From positions 1-44,087 of IMG/VR virus record IMGVR_UViG_3300034012_002569: a DNA stretch of 44,087 bases, one strand, 5' to 3'. The position numbers were made by a program, and so were the translations under genes. How positions within the stretch are numbered: position 1 is the first letter of the stretch; every line of letters begins with the position of its first letter. The stretch is from a virus. Of the stretch, positions 1 through 8,342 are shown piece by piece. The notes below the pieces were generated by a model, which saw only the letters and a program-made list of their open reading frames with translations, was not told the origin of the DNA and made no database searches.

Positions 1-85
1 GAACTGGGGCCTCAGGTGCTATTCGAGTTACTCTTCCATATCTAAAGATGTCTTTGCAACTATCACCTATAACTAATATTTTCAT
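1..85 (-). CDS. HldE/RfaE-like sugar kinase, N-terminal fragment (3' end beyond window)
   Basis: Only the first 28 codons are inside the window. They begin MKILVIGDSCKDIF and continue to an APEAPV segment. This is the opening of PfkB-fold heptose-phosphate kinases of the HldE/RfaE type, where a first beta strand with G-D is followed by R-(I/L)-x-PEAPVP. The ATG overlaps the stop of the preceding Gmd-like gene (ATGA), so the two are translationally coupled. The place at the end of a sugar-nucleotide operon fits activation of a sugar precursor. The family is likely from this short piece, but the substrate and whether a nucleotidyltransferase domain follows cannot be seen. Confidence 0.6.
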   Translation of the reverse strand, partial: MKILVIGDSCKDIFRYGRVTRIAPEAPV

Positions 86-1092
86 CGTTTTAAAAATTTA
101 CGTCCTGAATTTACTTTATTTCTCCAATAGTCCAAAAGATCTTTCATAGTTGTTTCAAAAGAGATTTCTGGTTTCCATCCTGTGTGGTTTCTAAATTTTG
201 TTGTGTCTGGTATTTGCAAATCTGCGTCAATTGGTCTTAAACGCTCTGGGTCAGTTACTATTTCAATATTAGGAACAGTTGATTGATTGATTAAGAAATC
301 AAGCATATCAGCTATTTTACAAGTGTATTCACCCCCAATATTATAATATTCACCTGATGTAGGGTTAATTGTCACTAACATATAATATGCTTTAACAGCG
401 TCTCTAACATCAGCATATGTTCTTAATGAATCTAAATTCCCAACATATATTTTAGGTTCTTGCAATCCAGCTTCAATCATTGCTATTTGTTTAGCAAATG
501 TTGATTCAGAGAATACATCTCCTCTTCTAGGACCAGTATGAGTAAACATTCTAGTAGTCATAATAGTCATCCCATATGCTTCAGCATAATAACGACCTAC
601 TAAATCAGTTCCTACTTTAGATATAGCATAAGGTGATGCTGGGTGGAATGAACATTCCTCATTAATAGGTAATTTTTCTTTAGGTACTCTACCAAATACT
701 TCACTTGATGCACAAACATGAATTATAGCATTTTTATATTTTGAGCCTCGTAATGCTTCTAATAAATTAGTTGTTCCTAAAATATTAGTTTGTAATGTTT
801 CAATTGGTGAATCAAAACTAGTTTGAGGATATGATTGGGCAGCTAAATGAAAAACATAATCAGGTTTTGATTTATTTATAGCTGATATTAATGAAGCTAA
901 ATCATTTAAATCACCATATACTAACTCAATGCGTTCTTTTTTATTAATGTCCTCAGATAAATGTTCAATATTTTCTAATGAATCATTCCATCTACATAGA
1001 CCATAAATTTTCCAATCTGTATTTTCTAATAGGTAATCAACTAAATGTGAACCTACCATTCCTGTAATTCCAGTTATTAAAACTTTATTCAT
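82..1092 (-). CDS. gmd: GDP-mannose 4,6-dehydratase-like SDR
   Basis: A 336-residue extended short-chain dehydrogenase. The N-terminal NAD(P) motif is G8-I-T-G-M-V-G14. The active site has S130-E131 in the ASSEVFG block and Y155-xxx-K159. The C-terminal PERLRPIDADLQIPD block followed by TGWKPE is typical of GDP-mannose 4,6-dehydratases. The family makes GDP-4-keto-6-deoxy-mannose, the branch point to fucose, rhamnose, perosamine and colitose. The start overlaps the end of the next SDR gene. It sits with a ColD-like dehydratase and GDP-fucose-synthase-like reductases, so a GDP-deoxyhexose route is the best reading. Exact nucleotide specificity is inferred. Confidence 0.85.
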   Translation of the reverse strand: MNKVLITGITGMVGSHLVDYLLENTDWKIYGLCRWNDSLENIEHLSEDINKKERIELVYGDLNDLASLISAINKSKPDYVFHLAAQSYPQTSFDSPIETLQTNILGTTNLLEALRGSKYKNAIIHVCASSEVFGRVPKEKLPINEECSFHPASPYAISKVGTDLVGRYYAEAYGMTIMTTRMFTHTGPRRGDVFSESTFAKQIAMIEAGLQEPKIYVGNLDSLRTYADVRDAVKAYYMLVTINPTSGEYYNIGGEYTCKIADMLDFLINQSTVPNIEIVTDPERLRPIDADLQIPDTTKFRNHTGWKPEISFETTMKDLLDYWRNKVNSGRKFLKR

Positions 1093-2048
1093 TATTTTTT
1101 ATTATTTATATACCATTCAACTGTTTCCTTAATTCCTTCTTCAAAAGTATAAGATGGTTCAAATCCTAATTCAGTATTAATACGTTCTGTGCTGACCATT
1201 CTAAATGGTATAGTAGTTGGTTTTGAATCATCATAAACAACTTCAGGTGTTTTACCAGTTGCCTTTAATATAGCATTAACAATATCTCCTACAGTGACAG
1301 TATACCCAGCTCCAACATTATATGGTCTCATAGGTTCACCTTTTTCTAATATTAGTAAAGCTGCTTTAACAACATCTTTAACATATAAAAAATCTCTTAC
1401 TACATCTGGTGTACCCCATACTATAAATGGATTTTCATCATCTAAAACTCGTTTAATCAAAGCAGGAACTACATGGCATGTTTTAGGATCAAAATTATCA
1501 TTAGGACCATAAATTGCAGTTCCACGAGCCAACATTATTTCCATTCCTGAGAATTTATAAACATGTTCCATTAATTTTTCTCTATAACGACGCATCCAAC
1601 CATATCCATAATATGCTTTATATGGTTCATCATCCCAAAATTCATCTTCTTTAATTGGGTAACGTCTATCAGGATATCCTGTTGAACTATTTAGATCTAA
1701 AAATCTTTTAATTTTTAATTTATAAGATGCTTCTAGTACATTACCTAATACTAATATGTTTTGCATTGATATTTGAATATCTGTAGGAACTGTAGATGGG
1801 TGTGCTATTTTACCTCCTGAGTGGATCACATAATCTGCTCCTTCTATTAATTTAAGACAATCTTCTAGTTTTGTTAAATCAATATTTTCAATAATTTCAA
1901 TATTCTCATTTTGAATTTGGAGTGGTTTTTCATGAGTATGAGTTCTAACTTTTGCTCCTCTTTCTAATAATTCTAAGATATAGTGAGTACCTATGAATCC
2001 TGAGCCTCCAGTGACTACTACTATTTTATCTTTATAGAAATCTTTCAT
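1092..2048 (-). CDS. GDP-L-fucose/colitose synthase-like SDR epimerase-reductase
   Basis: A 318-residue extended SDR with the NAD(P) motif GGSGFIG at residues 14-20 and an NSST block at 120-123. The segment YGPNDNFDP followed by HVVPALI is characteristic of GDP-L-fucose synthase (Fcl/WcaG), and colitose synthase ColC is related. The usual Y-xxx-K catalytic pair appears as Y149-G-W-M-R153, so arginine replaces lysine. The gene overlaps its neighbours by 1-17 nt. It probably epimerises and reduces a 4-keto sugar made by Gmd and the ColD-like enzyme, but the substrate is an inference and the altered dyad could change activity. Confidence 0.75.
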   Translation of the reverse strand: MKDFYKDKIVVVTGGSGFIGTHYILELLERGAKVRTHTHEKPLQIQNENIEIIENIDLTKLEDCLKLIEGADYVIHSGGKIAHPSTVPTDIQISMQNILVLGNVLEASYKLKIKRFLDLNSSTGYPDRRYPIKEDEFWDDEPYKAYYGYGWMRRYREKLMEHVYKFSGMEIMLARGTAIYGPNDNFDPKTCHVVPALIKRVLDDENPFIVWGTPDVVRDFLYVKDVVKAALLILEKGEPMRPYNVGAGYTVTVGDIVNAILKATGKTPEVVYDDSKPTTIPFRMVSTERINTELGFEPSYTFEEGIKETVEWYINNKK

Positions 2049-2724
2049 ATTTTTTTAAATTGTTAATTGATGTTTTATTATATTTATTATTTAATTTATA
2101 AATAGGATTTGTAAATTCCAAATTACTTTTATAAGTATATTCTCCTAATTGTGTGGTAGAATTGATAATTTGTTTTAGTTCATTTAAAGTAATATTAGAA
2201 TTAGATACAAAATCAATCACTCCAGAATAACCTAAATAATCATTACTTATAAAAAACTCAACTAAATCATCCATAAGAATATAATTAAATGTTGAGTCTT
2301 TTGATAATGATATATGATCAATATTAGATTTAATCTTAGTTAGGTGATTAGGTTTCATAGTTGGACCCAACATCATAGAACATCTTAAAATTAAATCCTT
2401 ATCATCTAGTAATGTTTCTGAGAATTTTTTAAAAAAAGAATACATATTATGATATTCTTGATAAACATCTATAGTTGATATATAAATAAATTTATTATAT
2501 TTTAAATTTTTAAGACGTTGAGTTAGAAGAATATTATCATCTAGATATTTTTTATAATCAGTAATAATATTTTCTTTATTAAACGCGCAATGTATTATAG
2601 TTTGATAACTTTCATCTTTTATAGAATCAAAATTATCTCTATTTAATCCTAATGAGTTAGGTAAATTATTATATAGATGCTTACCTAAGCCACTATTAAT
2701 TCCTGTTATTAAAAAATCTTTCAT
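2032..2724 (-). CDS. short NAD-dependent epimerase/dehydratase-like SDR
   Basis: A 230-residue SDR, shorter than the roughly 310-330 residues usual for nucleotide-sugar epimerases. The N-terminal nucleotide motif is GINSGLG at residues 8-14. S83 and Y95-xxx-K99 form a plausible catalytic set. The C-terminal substrate domain is reduced and rich in Asn and Lys. The gene lies between two Fcl-like SDRs and overlaps the one downstream by 17 nt. It may be a 4-ketoreductase for the same GDP-sugar pathway. Family assignment is good; the reaction is unknown. Confidence 0.7.
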   Translation of the reverse strand: MKDFLITGINSGLGKHLYNNLPNSLGLNRDNFDSIKDESYQTIIHCAFNKENIITDYKKYLDDNILLTQRLKNLKYNKFIYISTIDVYQEYHNMYSFFKKFSETLLDDKDLILRCSMMLGPTMKPNHLTKIKSNIDHISLSKDSTFNYILMDDLVEFFISNDYLGYSGVIDFVSNSNITLNELKQIINSTTQLGEYTYKSNLEFTNPIYKLNNKYNKTSINNLKKYERFL

Positions 2725-3695
2725 TAGTGATTTACAAATGCGTTATAACGTTTATCTAAAATTTCTTTATTATTCAGAAACCACTCAGTAGTTCTTTTAA
2801 TTCCTTCTTCTAATGATACTGAGATGTCAAATCCATGTGATTTAGCTCTAGTCATATCAAATAAACGAATTTTATCTCCAGCTGGTTTATCAGTTAGCCA
2901 TTTTACTTCTAATGGTTTATTAGAGTATTTAACCACCATATCAACCACTTCTTTAATTGAGTAACCTTCTCCTGAGCCTAAGTTTAATGGTTGGGTAATT
3001 CCATTTTCAACAGCAAATATCATTCCTAAAGCTACATCATCAGCATGAATAAAATCTCTAATTGTTGAGCCATCACCCCAAACTTCCAATATATTATTTT
3101 CTTGAGCTTTTCTAATCAATGAAGGAACAACCATTGCATTTGCTGGGTTGAAATTGTCATATGCTCCATATACATTAGCTGGTCTAACAATAGATACTTT
3201 ATTCCATTCATACTGAATAGAATATGCTTCTGCTTGCATTTCACCCATTCTCTTAGCCCAACCTGCAAAACGATCATTAGGCGATGGAACTGTATTTAAT
3301 ACATCATCTTCTTTAAATACATCTGCTGGGGCGTATACTCCAACTGAGCTAGTATATAAGTACCATTTAACATCTGCTCTACGAGCTGCTTCCATCATGT
3401 TAGTATTAAATTGAAGCATCGGTACCATAAAATCAGCTGGTTGTTCAGCACACATTTTAGGTGAGCCTTTAATACCCACTAGATTAAAGACATAATCCAT
3501 ACCATTACAAATTTTTTCACACTGGTCAAAGTATCTTAAATCTATTTTTTTATACTTTACTCCTTTAGGTAAATCTGAAGGTTGGGTTAAGTCTGCTATG
3601 GTTACTTTAGCTCCTTTTTCTAGTAAAAACTTCACTAATGAGCGGCCAATCATTCCACCACCACCAGTAACTAAAACTTTTTGATTTTTAAACAT
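2724..3695 (-). CDS. GDP-fucose-synthase-like NAD-dependent epimerase
   Basis: A 323-residue extended SDR with the glycine-rich motif GGGGMIG at residues 11-17, S116-S117 in the TSS block, and RPANVYGAYDNFNP followed by VVPSLI as in Fcl-type enzymes. The catalytic region reads F143-A-G-W-A-K148, so lysine is present but the tyrosine expected four residues before it is alanine. The stop and start overlap neighbouring genes. It probably works in the same deoxysugar pathway as its neighbours. The missing tyrosine may mean an altered mechanism or a shifted tyrosine. Confidence 0.75.
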   Translation of the reverse strand: MFKNQKVLVTGGGGMIGRSLVKFLLEKGAKVTIADLTQPSDLPKGVKYKKIDLRYFDQCEKICNGMDYVFNLVGIKGSPKMCAEQPADFMVPMLQFNTNMMEAARRADVKWYLYTSSVGVYAPADVFKEDDVLNTVPSPNDRFAGWAKRMGEMQAEAYSIQYEWNKVSIVRPANVYGAYDNFNPANAMVVPSLIRKAQENNILEVWGDGSTIRDFIHADDVALGMIFAVENGITQPLNLGSGEGYSIKEVVDMVVKYSNKPLEVKWLTDKPAGDKIRLFDMTRAKSHGFDISVSLEEGIKRTTEWFLNNKEILDKRYNAFVNH

Positions 3696-4860
3696 TATTT
3701 AATTTATTACAAAGGTTAATAATTTGTTCATCTGTTAATTCAGGATGGTTACCGATATAAAGTGAGTTTAAGTGAATATAATCAACTACAGGTAGTCTAT
3801 CATTAATTCGATAATTAAACTTTTTTAAATATGGTTGAAGCGCTTGATTCCCACCTCCCGCGGTCCCTAATCTATACTCTACTTTTTCTTCTTCTAATAT
3901 CTTACAAACATCTTTTAATTTATTAACATTAGACCATTGTAGTATTAATGGTAAAGCAAAACTACTATTTCCTTGAGTTGTAAAACTAGTCATGAATTTA
4001 CTTGAATCTAAATGATCCAACCATGTTTTAAGATTCCCAACACGTCTGTTAATATTATAATCAATACGTTTCATTTGCTCAATCCCTAGTACAGCATTTA
4101 ACTCAGTACTTCTCATATTAAACCCAGCTACAGCAAATGTAAATAATGGATTTAATTTAGGATATTTGTTTTGATAATCATTCTGCAATTCAGTTGATGC
4201 TTCTCTAGTCATACCATGTGAGCGGAATAATTTAGCTAAATCATATAATTTAGGATTATTAACACATACCATTCCACCTTCAATAGTTGTTATATGATGA
4301 CCAAAATAAAATGAAAATAATGAAATATCTCCTATTGAGCCTATTTTTTTATCACCAAACATAGCACCATGTGACTCACAACAATCTTCAATTAAGATTA
4401 AGTTATTATCTTTAGCTATTTTAATAATCTCATCATTAATACCATTAAAACCTAAACAATGTATCAATACAATTGCTTTTGTTTTAGGAGTGATAGCTCG
4501 TTTAATATTTTCAGCTGTTATAGCTAAATTATTAAAACTTATATCTACAAATACTGGTGTCATTCCTAATTGAGCTACAGATGAAATATCTGATACCCAT
4601 CCTAAAGGTGGTACTATAATCTCTCCCTCACCTAATAATTCTTTAACCATAGCTATTGAGATATAATTAGCTGATGCTCCTGAATTAACCATAACACTAT
4701 GTTTAACACCTAACCATTCAGACCATATGTTCTCAAATTCTTTTACTTTAGGTCCATTTGTAAAACGTTCTCCGTTTAAACAAAAATCAGCTAATACTTC
4801 TCTATCTGTTTGAGAAATATTATCATTAATAAGAGGCCAATTAAAATTACTTTGTCCCAT
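3688..4860 (-). CDS. colD: ColD-like GDP-4-keto-6-deoxymannose 3-dehydratase (PLP fold)
   Basis: A 390-residue DegT/DnrJ/EryC1-fold PLP enzyme. The PLP-lysine region of ordinary sugar aminotransferases is replaced by SFYFGHHITTIEGG, which puts histidine (H188 with this start) where the Schiff-base lysine would be. Colitose-pathway ColD uses exactly such a histidine to remove the C3 hydroxyl. D159 in IEDCCESHG would bind the PLP ring nitrogen, and the C-terminal LYIGNHPEL also resembles ColD. I chose the ATG at 4860; an in-frame ATG lies at 4872. It overlaps the upstream thiamine-enzyme gene by 14 nt. The predicted product is GDP-4-keto-3,6-dideoxymannose. Confidence 0.8.
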   Translation of the reverse strand: MGQSNFNWPLINDNISQTDREVLADFCLNGERFTNGPKVKEFENIWSEWLGVKHSVMVNSGASANYISIAMVKELLGEGEIIVPPLGWVSDISSVAQLGMTPVFVDISFNNLAITAENIKRAITPKTKAIVLIHCLGFNGINDEIIKIAKDNNLILIEDCCESHGAMFGDKKIGSIGDISLFSFYFGHHITTIEGGMVCVNNPKLYDLAKLFRSHGMTREASTELQNDYQNKYPKLNPLFTFAVAGFNMRSTELNAVLGIEQMKRIDYNINRRVGNLKTWLDHLDSSKFMTSFTTQGNSSFALPLILQWSNVNKLKDVCKILEEEKVEYRLGTAGGGNQALQPYLKKFNYRINDRLPVVDYIHLNSLYIGNHPELTDEQIINLCNKLNNV

Positions 4861-5383
4861 AATACTCAGCATGTTCAATAATTAATGTTGATTTACCATC
4901 TTCTCTTTCATAAGCAGTTTGAAATGCTTCAAATATTTGTTCAGGTTCTATTAACTCAACTACCTCTACTTCAGTAAGCATTTTTCTAATTGCTTCAGTA
5001 TGGTTTTGAGTATGTTGAGGACCAGCGCTAAATGGAACTTTTGATCCAACTGCTACTCTAATAATAACTTTTGGTTTCATATCCCCATTAGACATATCTT
5101 GCATTTTATCTAAATGGTTAACTAATTGATTTAAACCTAAGATAAAGAAATCAAATCGAGGGTAGCATGTAATTGGAACCCATCCTGTCATAGCCATTCC
5201 TGTAGCCATTCCTAATTGAGTTTCTTCAAGTACTGGTAGTTCAATTCGTTTGTCTTGAGGTACTTTTTCCATAGTATTTGAGATAGCGTGGCCACTAAAA
5301 CCAATTGCTTGTCCTGTAAATACTGTATTAGGTTTGGCTCCAAGCCATTCCATTGCTCTAACTAATTCAAATTTGTATTTCAT
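4847..5383 (-). CDS. thiamine-diphosphate enzyme, pyrimidine-binding (E1 beta/transketolase-like) subunit
   Basis: A 178-residue protein matching the pyrimidine-binding domain of transketolase and 2-oxoacid dehydrogenase E1 beta subunits. LPVLEETQLGMATGMAM (around residues 49-65) carries the conserved glutamate that activates the ThDP aminopyrimidine, and CYPRFDFFILGLNQLVNH follows as in E1 beta. It lacks the C-terminal lipoamide-interacting domain of true E1 beta. It lies immediately after the gene for the matching diphosphate-binding subunit, 5 nt away. In this sugar cluster it likely transfers a two-carbon unit to a keto-sugar rather than serving central metabolism; that is an inference. 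Confidence 0.75.
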   Translation of the reverse strand: MKYKFELVRAMEWLGAKPNTVFTGQAIGFSGHAISNTMEKVPQDKRIELPVLEETQLGMATGMAMTGWVPITCYPRFDFFILGLNQLVNHLDKMQDMSNGDMKPKVIIRVAVGSKVPFSAGPQHTQNHTEAIRKMLTEVEVVELIEPEQIFEAFQTAYEREDGKSTLIIEHAEYYGTK

Positions 5384-5388
5384 AATAA

Positions 5389-6015
5389 TTAAAAATTAAC
5401 CCATTTTCCTGTTCCATGATGTGGATATGACATTTTATAAGAATAATAAATAACATTCTCAGGCACATCCATTCTTTTACCCCAAGCAATATCAGTAGGT
5501 GTGTGAACACTTAAGTTATTATCTTCAACTACAAATTGTAATGGTAGATTAAAATTCTGAGAGTATTTGTATGCTTCATGAAACACTCCTGTTTCCATAG
5601 TCATATCACCTATAAAACACCAAACTCTACGAGGTGAATTTTTCCTTTTCAATCCCATAGCTGCTCCTAATGATAATGGAACAATTCCTCCTACAATAGA
5701 TGAAGCGTAAAAATTAGGACTAACATTATTAGTACCCATACTTCTACCTTCAGATATCCATGAGAACAATTTCTCAGAATCAACTCCATGAAGTAAAGCA
5801 TGATAATGGTTTCTCCAAGCTGAGAATACCCAGTCATCAGGATGAATATATTGGAACAATTCTATTAATTGTTCTTCATTATTTTTAGATAGATGAACAG
5901 GTCCTTTTACCTGTCCTGCTTCGTAAGCGTCTTTTACTCTATCTTCAAAAGCAATAAGTTCTTGAGGTGTCATATTGACATCTCTAACTTTAGTGTATTG
6001 TGATGGTATTTTCAT
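5389..6015 (-). CDS. thiamine-diphosphate enzyme, diphosphate-binding (E1 alpha/transketolase-like) subunit
   Basis: A 208-residue protein with the ThDP diphosphate/Mg motif: G136-D137-M-T-M-E-T-G, then about 29 residues, then N166-N167. RNHYHALLHG (68-77) and the SPNFYASSIVGG region also match E1 alpha subunits. It is much shorter than E1 alpha (about 320 residues), so it is a minimal domain that must pair with the downstream beta-like subunit. A variant phage promoter (TTGGAA-N17-TATATT) ends 7 nt before the ATG, making this the first gene of a sub-operon with the ColD-like gene. Acetoin- or pyruvate-type substrate is unknown. Confidence 0.75.
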   Translation of the reverse strand: MKIPSQYTKVRDVNMTPQELIAFEDRVKDAYEAGQVKGPVHLSKNNEEQLIELFQYIHPDDWVFSAWRNHYHALLHGVDSEKLFSWISEGRSMGTNNVSPNFYASSIVGGIVPLSLGAAMGLKRKNSPRRVWCFIGDMTMETGVFHEAYKYSQNFNLPLQFVVEDNNLSVHTPTDIAWGKRMDVPENVIYYSYKMSYPHHGTGKWVNF

Positions 6016-6022
6016 ATAATTT

Positions 6023-6051
6023 AATATAATATTATTTTTTTAATTTTCCAA
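6023..6051 (-). promoter_or_regulatory. phage promoter, variant -35 (TTGGAA-N17-TATATT)
   Basis: Reading the minus strand, TTGGAA (6051-6046) is followed by exactly 17 nt and TATATT (6028-6023). The ATG of the E1-alpha-like gene starts 7 nt later. It has the same architecture as the eight strict copies elsewhere in the window, with two changes in the -35. Confidence 0.6.
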
Positions 6052-6057
6052 GATATT

Positions 6058-6939
6058 TTAAACATTCTTTATAATGTTTACTGTTGTTGATAATGAATCC
6101 AATGGTTCATTAATAGTATATTTATGAGTTTTTCCTATAGATTGAATTACTTCAGAAGAATGATATGTGTACATATTTGGATCATATCCTTCATCATATA
6201 TGTGAGAATACTCACTATTAATCATAGTTGCTATATCTATTGATACTCTAGATTTACCATTTTCCTTAATTAAAGTTCTATGTAAACAAGCATGATCCAT
6301 TATACCTAATTTTCCTTTAGTTAATGTTCCTAATATATTAAATTGTTCATATCGAGTATTTCCTTCATCAAAACTTTCCGCTTTATCTAAGTAATTATCA
6401 TGAACATTAATTGGTTCATTAAATTCAACTGTGTTGTTATCTATATCTCCTAAAACACCTATTAATAACTGGCAATCTCCTTTATGGCCTATCCAAGCAT
6501 CAGAATGAAATTTACTAGTGTAATATGGTCTATTTTTAGTATCAGTACTCTCATTTGAATTTTTATATCTAATATTAGGTAGAACCATTTGTCCTATATG
6601 AGAATATAATCCTAAATTAGTTAATATTTTATTAATACTAAATTGTATTTGAGTATATTGATCTTCAATTTCTTTTTTAGGTTTAATAACTCCATTTGGA
6701 GTTTTATTAGGTAGATTTAAGATTAAATCATTATTATCTTCTAAAAATGTATCACTCCAAATAAATTCCTTATTATAAGCTAAACTTAAAGATTTAAGTA
6801 TATAGTTTTTAACAGACTCAATTAAGTTATTATAATCATTTTCATCAATATCATACAATAATACTAAATCATTTAATGATAGATAATTTTTAGGTAAGTT
6901 TTTATAAACTTTTTTTCTAGTTTCAATAATAGTATTCAT
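6058..6939 (-). CDS. Fe(II)/2-oxoglutarate dioxygenase-like protein (phytanoyl-CoA hydroxylase type)
   Basis: A 293-residue protein with a double-stranded beta-helix oxygenase signature: SKFHSDAWIG gives the H145-x-D147 iron ligands, MDHACLHRT supplies the distal histidine (H216 or H220), and R231 in KSRVSID would bind 2-oxoglutarate. The order and spacing (about 70 residues) fit the PhyH family. The first 120 residues are unrecognised. It sits between a methyltransferase and the thiamine enzyme in the glycan cluster, so hydroxylation of a sugar or lipid-linked intermediate is plausible. Substrate unknown. Confidence 0.65.
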   Translation of the reverse strand: MNTIIETRKKVYKNLPKNYLSLNDLVLLYDIDENDYNNLIESVKNYILKSLSLAYNKEFIWSDTFLEDNNDLILNLPNKTPNGVIKPKKEIEDQYTQIQFSINKILTNLGLYSHIGQMVLPNIRYKNSNESTDTKNRPYYTSKFHSDAWIGHKGDCQLLIGVLGDIDNNTVEFNEPINVHDNYLDKAESFDEGNTRYEQFNILGTLTKGKLGIMDHACLHRTLIKENGKSRVSIDIATMINSEYSHIYDEGYDPNMYTYHSSEVIQSIGKTHKYTINEPLDSLSTTVNIIKNV

Positions 6940-6940
6940 A

Positions 6941-7861
6941 TTATTTTTTAATTTTCCATATTACTGATGGGTATCCTTCTAAATATAATGAACCTCCAAA
7001 TAGCCTTTTCTTTAGAATTATTTCAATTTTTCCTTCACTTTCTAATTGTTCTAAATAAGATAAATATCCTTTTAAATAATTTCTCTTTTCAGAATACATT
7101 ACACATAATTGATCAACTAGACTATCTTTATCTAAAAGTTCTGGGATTGGTTCAAAATTAATACAAATGTCAGGTTTTTTAACTAAAAGAAAATCAATAA
7201 AATCCTTATAATTTTCACCTATTTGTTCTAAAGCATTACAAGTGAACACAGCACTACTTTCAGGAATGTCTATTTGGTAATCAGGATTAAAGAAATCAAA
7301 ATTATATCCTTTTATTTTATTATTTATTCCTAACTCATTTATATTTTGAATAATATTTTGTGATGAAGTAGCCCAATCTAATCCTATTAGGTTGATATTA
7401 TTATTAAATTCTCCAAATCGTAATAAATGATAAGCAGGACCACAACCAAATTCAAATACATTATTATACTTATTTCCTATATATTCATGTAATATAGCAT
7501 CTACTAATATAACAAGTTGATAATAATCAAAATATTTAATATTACTTTTTATAAAATCACCTTTCCACCTCATGACATCATACTTTCCAAAATATTTTGG
7601 AACTAAACTACTTACATGATTCCCAGCTTTTAATAGTTCAAGATTCTCATCCCATCCATTTTCCCATTTTTCTAAACGATGTTTACCTGCTTTTTCTAAA
7701 TTTAGATTAATATGATGAATCATGTCTAGTATAACTTTATCTCTTTCTTGTTGAGTTAAAGTTTGATATTCAAGATTAAAATCTTCTATAGTTTGTTTAC
7801 AATAATTGCTGATTGGGAAACCAACAATATTTTCTACATCTTGTGTTGTTATTTTTTTCAT
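6941..7861 (-). CDS. SAM-dependent methyltransferase
   Basis: A 306-residue protein with a Rossmann-type methyltransferase core: VFEFGCGPAYHLLRF (about 135-149) is motif I, followed by LIGLDWA as the acidic second strand. AVFTCNALEQIG is a motif IV-like segment, with F-T-C where many enzymes have a D/N-P-P. The N-terminal 130 residues are an unrecognised helical region. It lies one base after the oxygenase start and four bases from the RmlC-like gene. It could methylate a sugar (C- or O-methyl) in the same pathway; that role is inferred from context. Confidence 0.7.
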   Translation of the reverse strand: MKKITTQDVENIVGFPISNYCKQTIEDFNLEYQTLTQQERDKVILDMIHHINLNLEKAGKHRLEKWENGWDENLELLKAGNHVSSLVPKYFGKYDVMRWKGDFIKSNIKYFDYYQLVILVDAILHEYIGNKYNNVFEFGCGPAYHLLRFGEFNNNINLIGLDWATSSQNIIQNINELGINNKIKGYNFDFFNPDYQIDIPESSAVFTCNALEQIGENYKDFIDFLLVKKPDICINFEPIPELLDKDSLVDQLCVMYSEKRNYLKGYLSYLEQLESEGKIEIILKKRLFGGSLYLEGYPSVIWKIKK

Positions 7862-7865
7862 ATTC

Positions 7866-8342
7866 TTATTTATCTCTTTTTGATAGTATTGGATTATTAC
7901 TTGGCCAGTGAATGTTTATATTTGGATCATTCCATTTTAAAGTAAATTGACTCTCAACATCCGGATATTCTCCTGGGTAAGACCATTTATAGAAGAATGT
8001 AGCTTCTGAGCTTAAAACAAAATGACCATTAGCAAATTTAGGTGGGATTAAAACTTGTTTTCTATTCTTAGCTGTTAATACTATCCAATCCCATTTTAAA
8101 TAATTTTCAGAATTAGGTCTATTATCAACAATAACTAAATATACTTCTCCTGCTAAACAAGTAATTAATTTCCAAGATTTATTATCACCATGTAATCCTC
8201 TTAAAACATTTTGTTTTGATATAGAAACTTTATCATGGTTAAAATGTAAATCACTTTCTTCTTGTTTATACAGTGTAAATAATTCACCTCTAAAATCTTC
8301 AAATACATCTGGTTGGTATACTTTTACTTCTGGGAATATCAT
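7866..8342 (-). CDS. RmlC-like nucleotide-sugar 3,5-epimerase (cupin)
   Basis: A 158-residue cupin of the dTDP-4-dehydrorhamnose 3,5-epimerase family. The block NVLRGLHGD supplies R48 and the catalytic-base histidine H51, and IPPKFANGHFVLS matches the conserved PxGxAHGF region. It is slightly shorter than typical RmlC (about 180). Because the pathway looks GDP-based, it may act on a related 4-keto sugar rather than on dTDP-rhamnose. Its start overlaps the GT10-like gene by 4 nt. Confidence 0.8.
   Translation of the reverse strand: MIFPEVKVYQPDVFEDFRGELFTLYKQEESDLHFNHDKVSISKQNVLRGLHGDNKSWKLITCLAGEVYLVIVDNRPNSENYLKWDWIVLTAKNRKQVLIPPKFANGHFVLSSEATFFYKWSYPGEYPDVESQFTLKWNDPNINIHWPSNNPILSKRDK

Noticed and set aside
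1095-1104. TATAAATA, the T4 late promoter sequence, on the minus strand shortly before the gmd start
   Set aside because: It is encoded by the last codons (Y-I-N-N-K-K) of the upstream gene, occurs once in such a position, and AT-rich sequence gives such matches easily.
1294-1512. Plus-strand reading frames of 60-143 codons throughout (for example 1294-1512, 36821-37252, 10042-10362)
   Set aside because: All lie opposite well-supported minus-strand genes, encode low-complexity or Leu/Ser-rich products, and have no family motifs.
4847-6015. The two thiamine-enzyme genes as one gene broken by a frameshift
   Set aside because: Each has its own ATG and matches a separate E1 subunit in order alpha then beta, which are normally separate genes.
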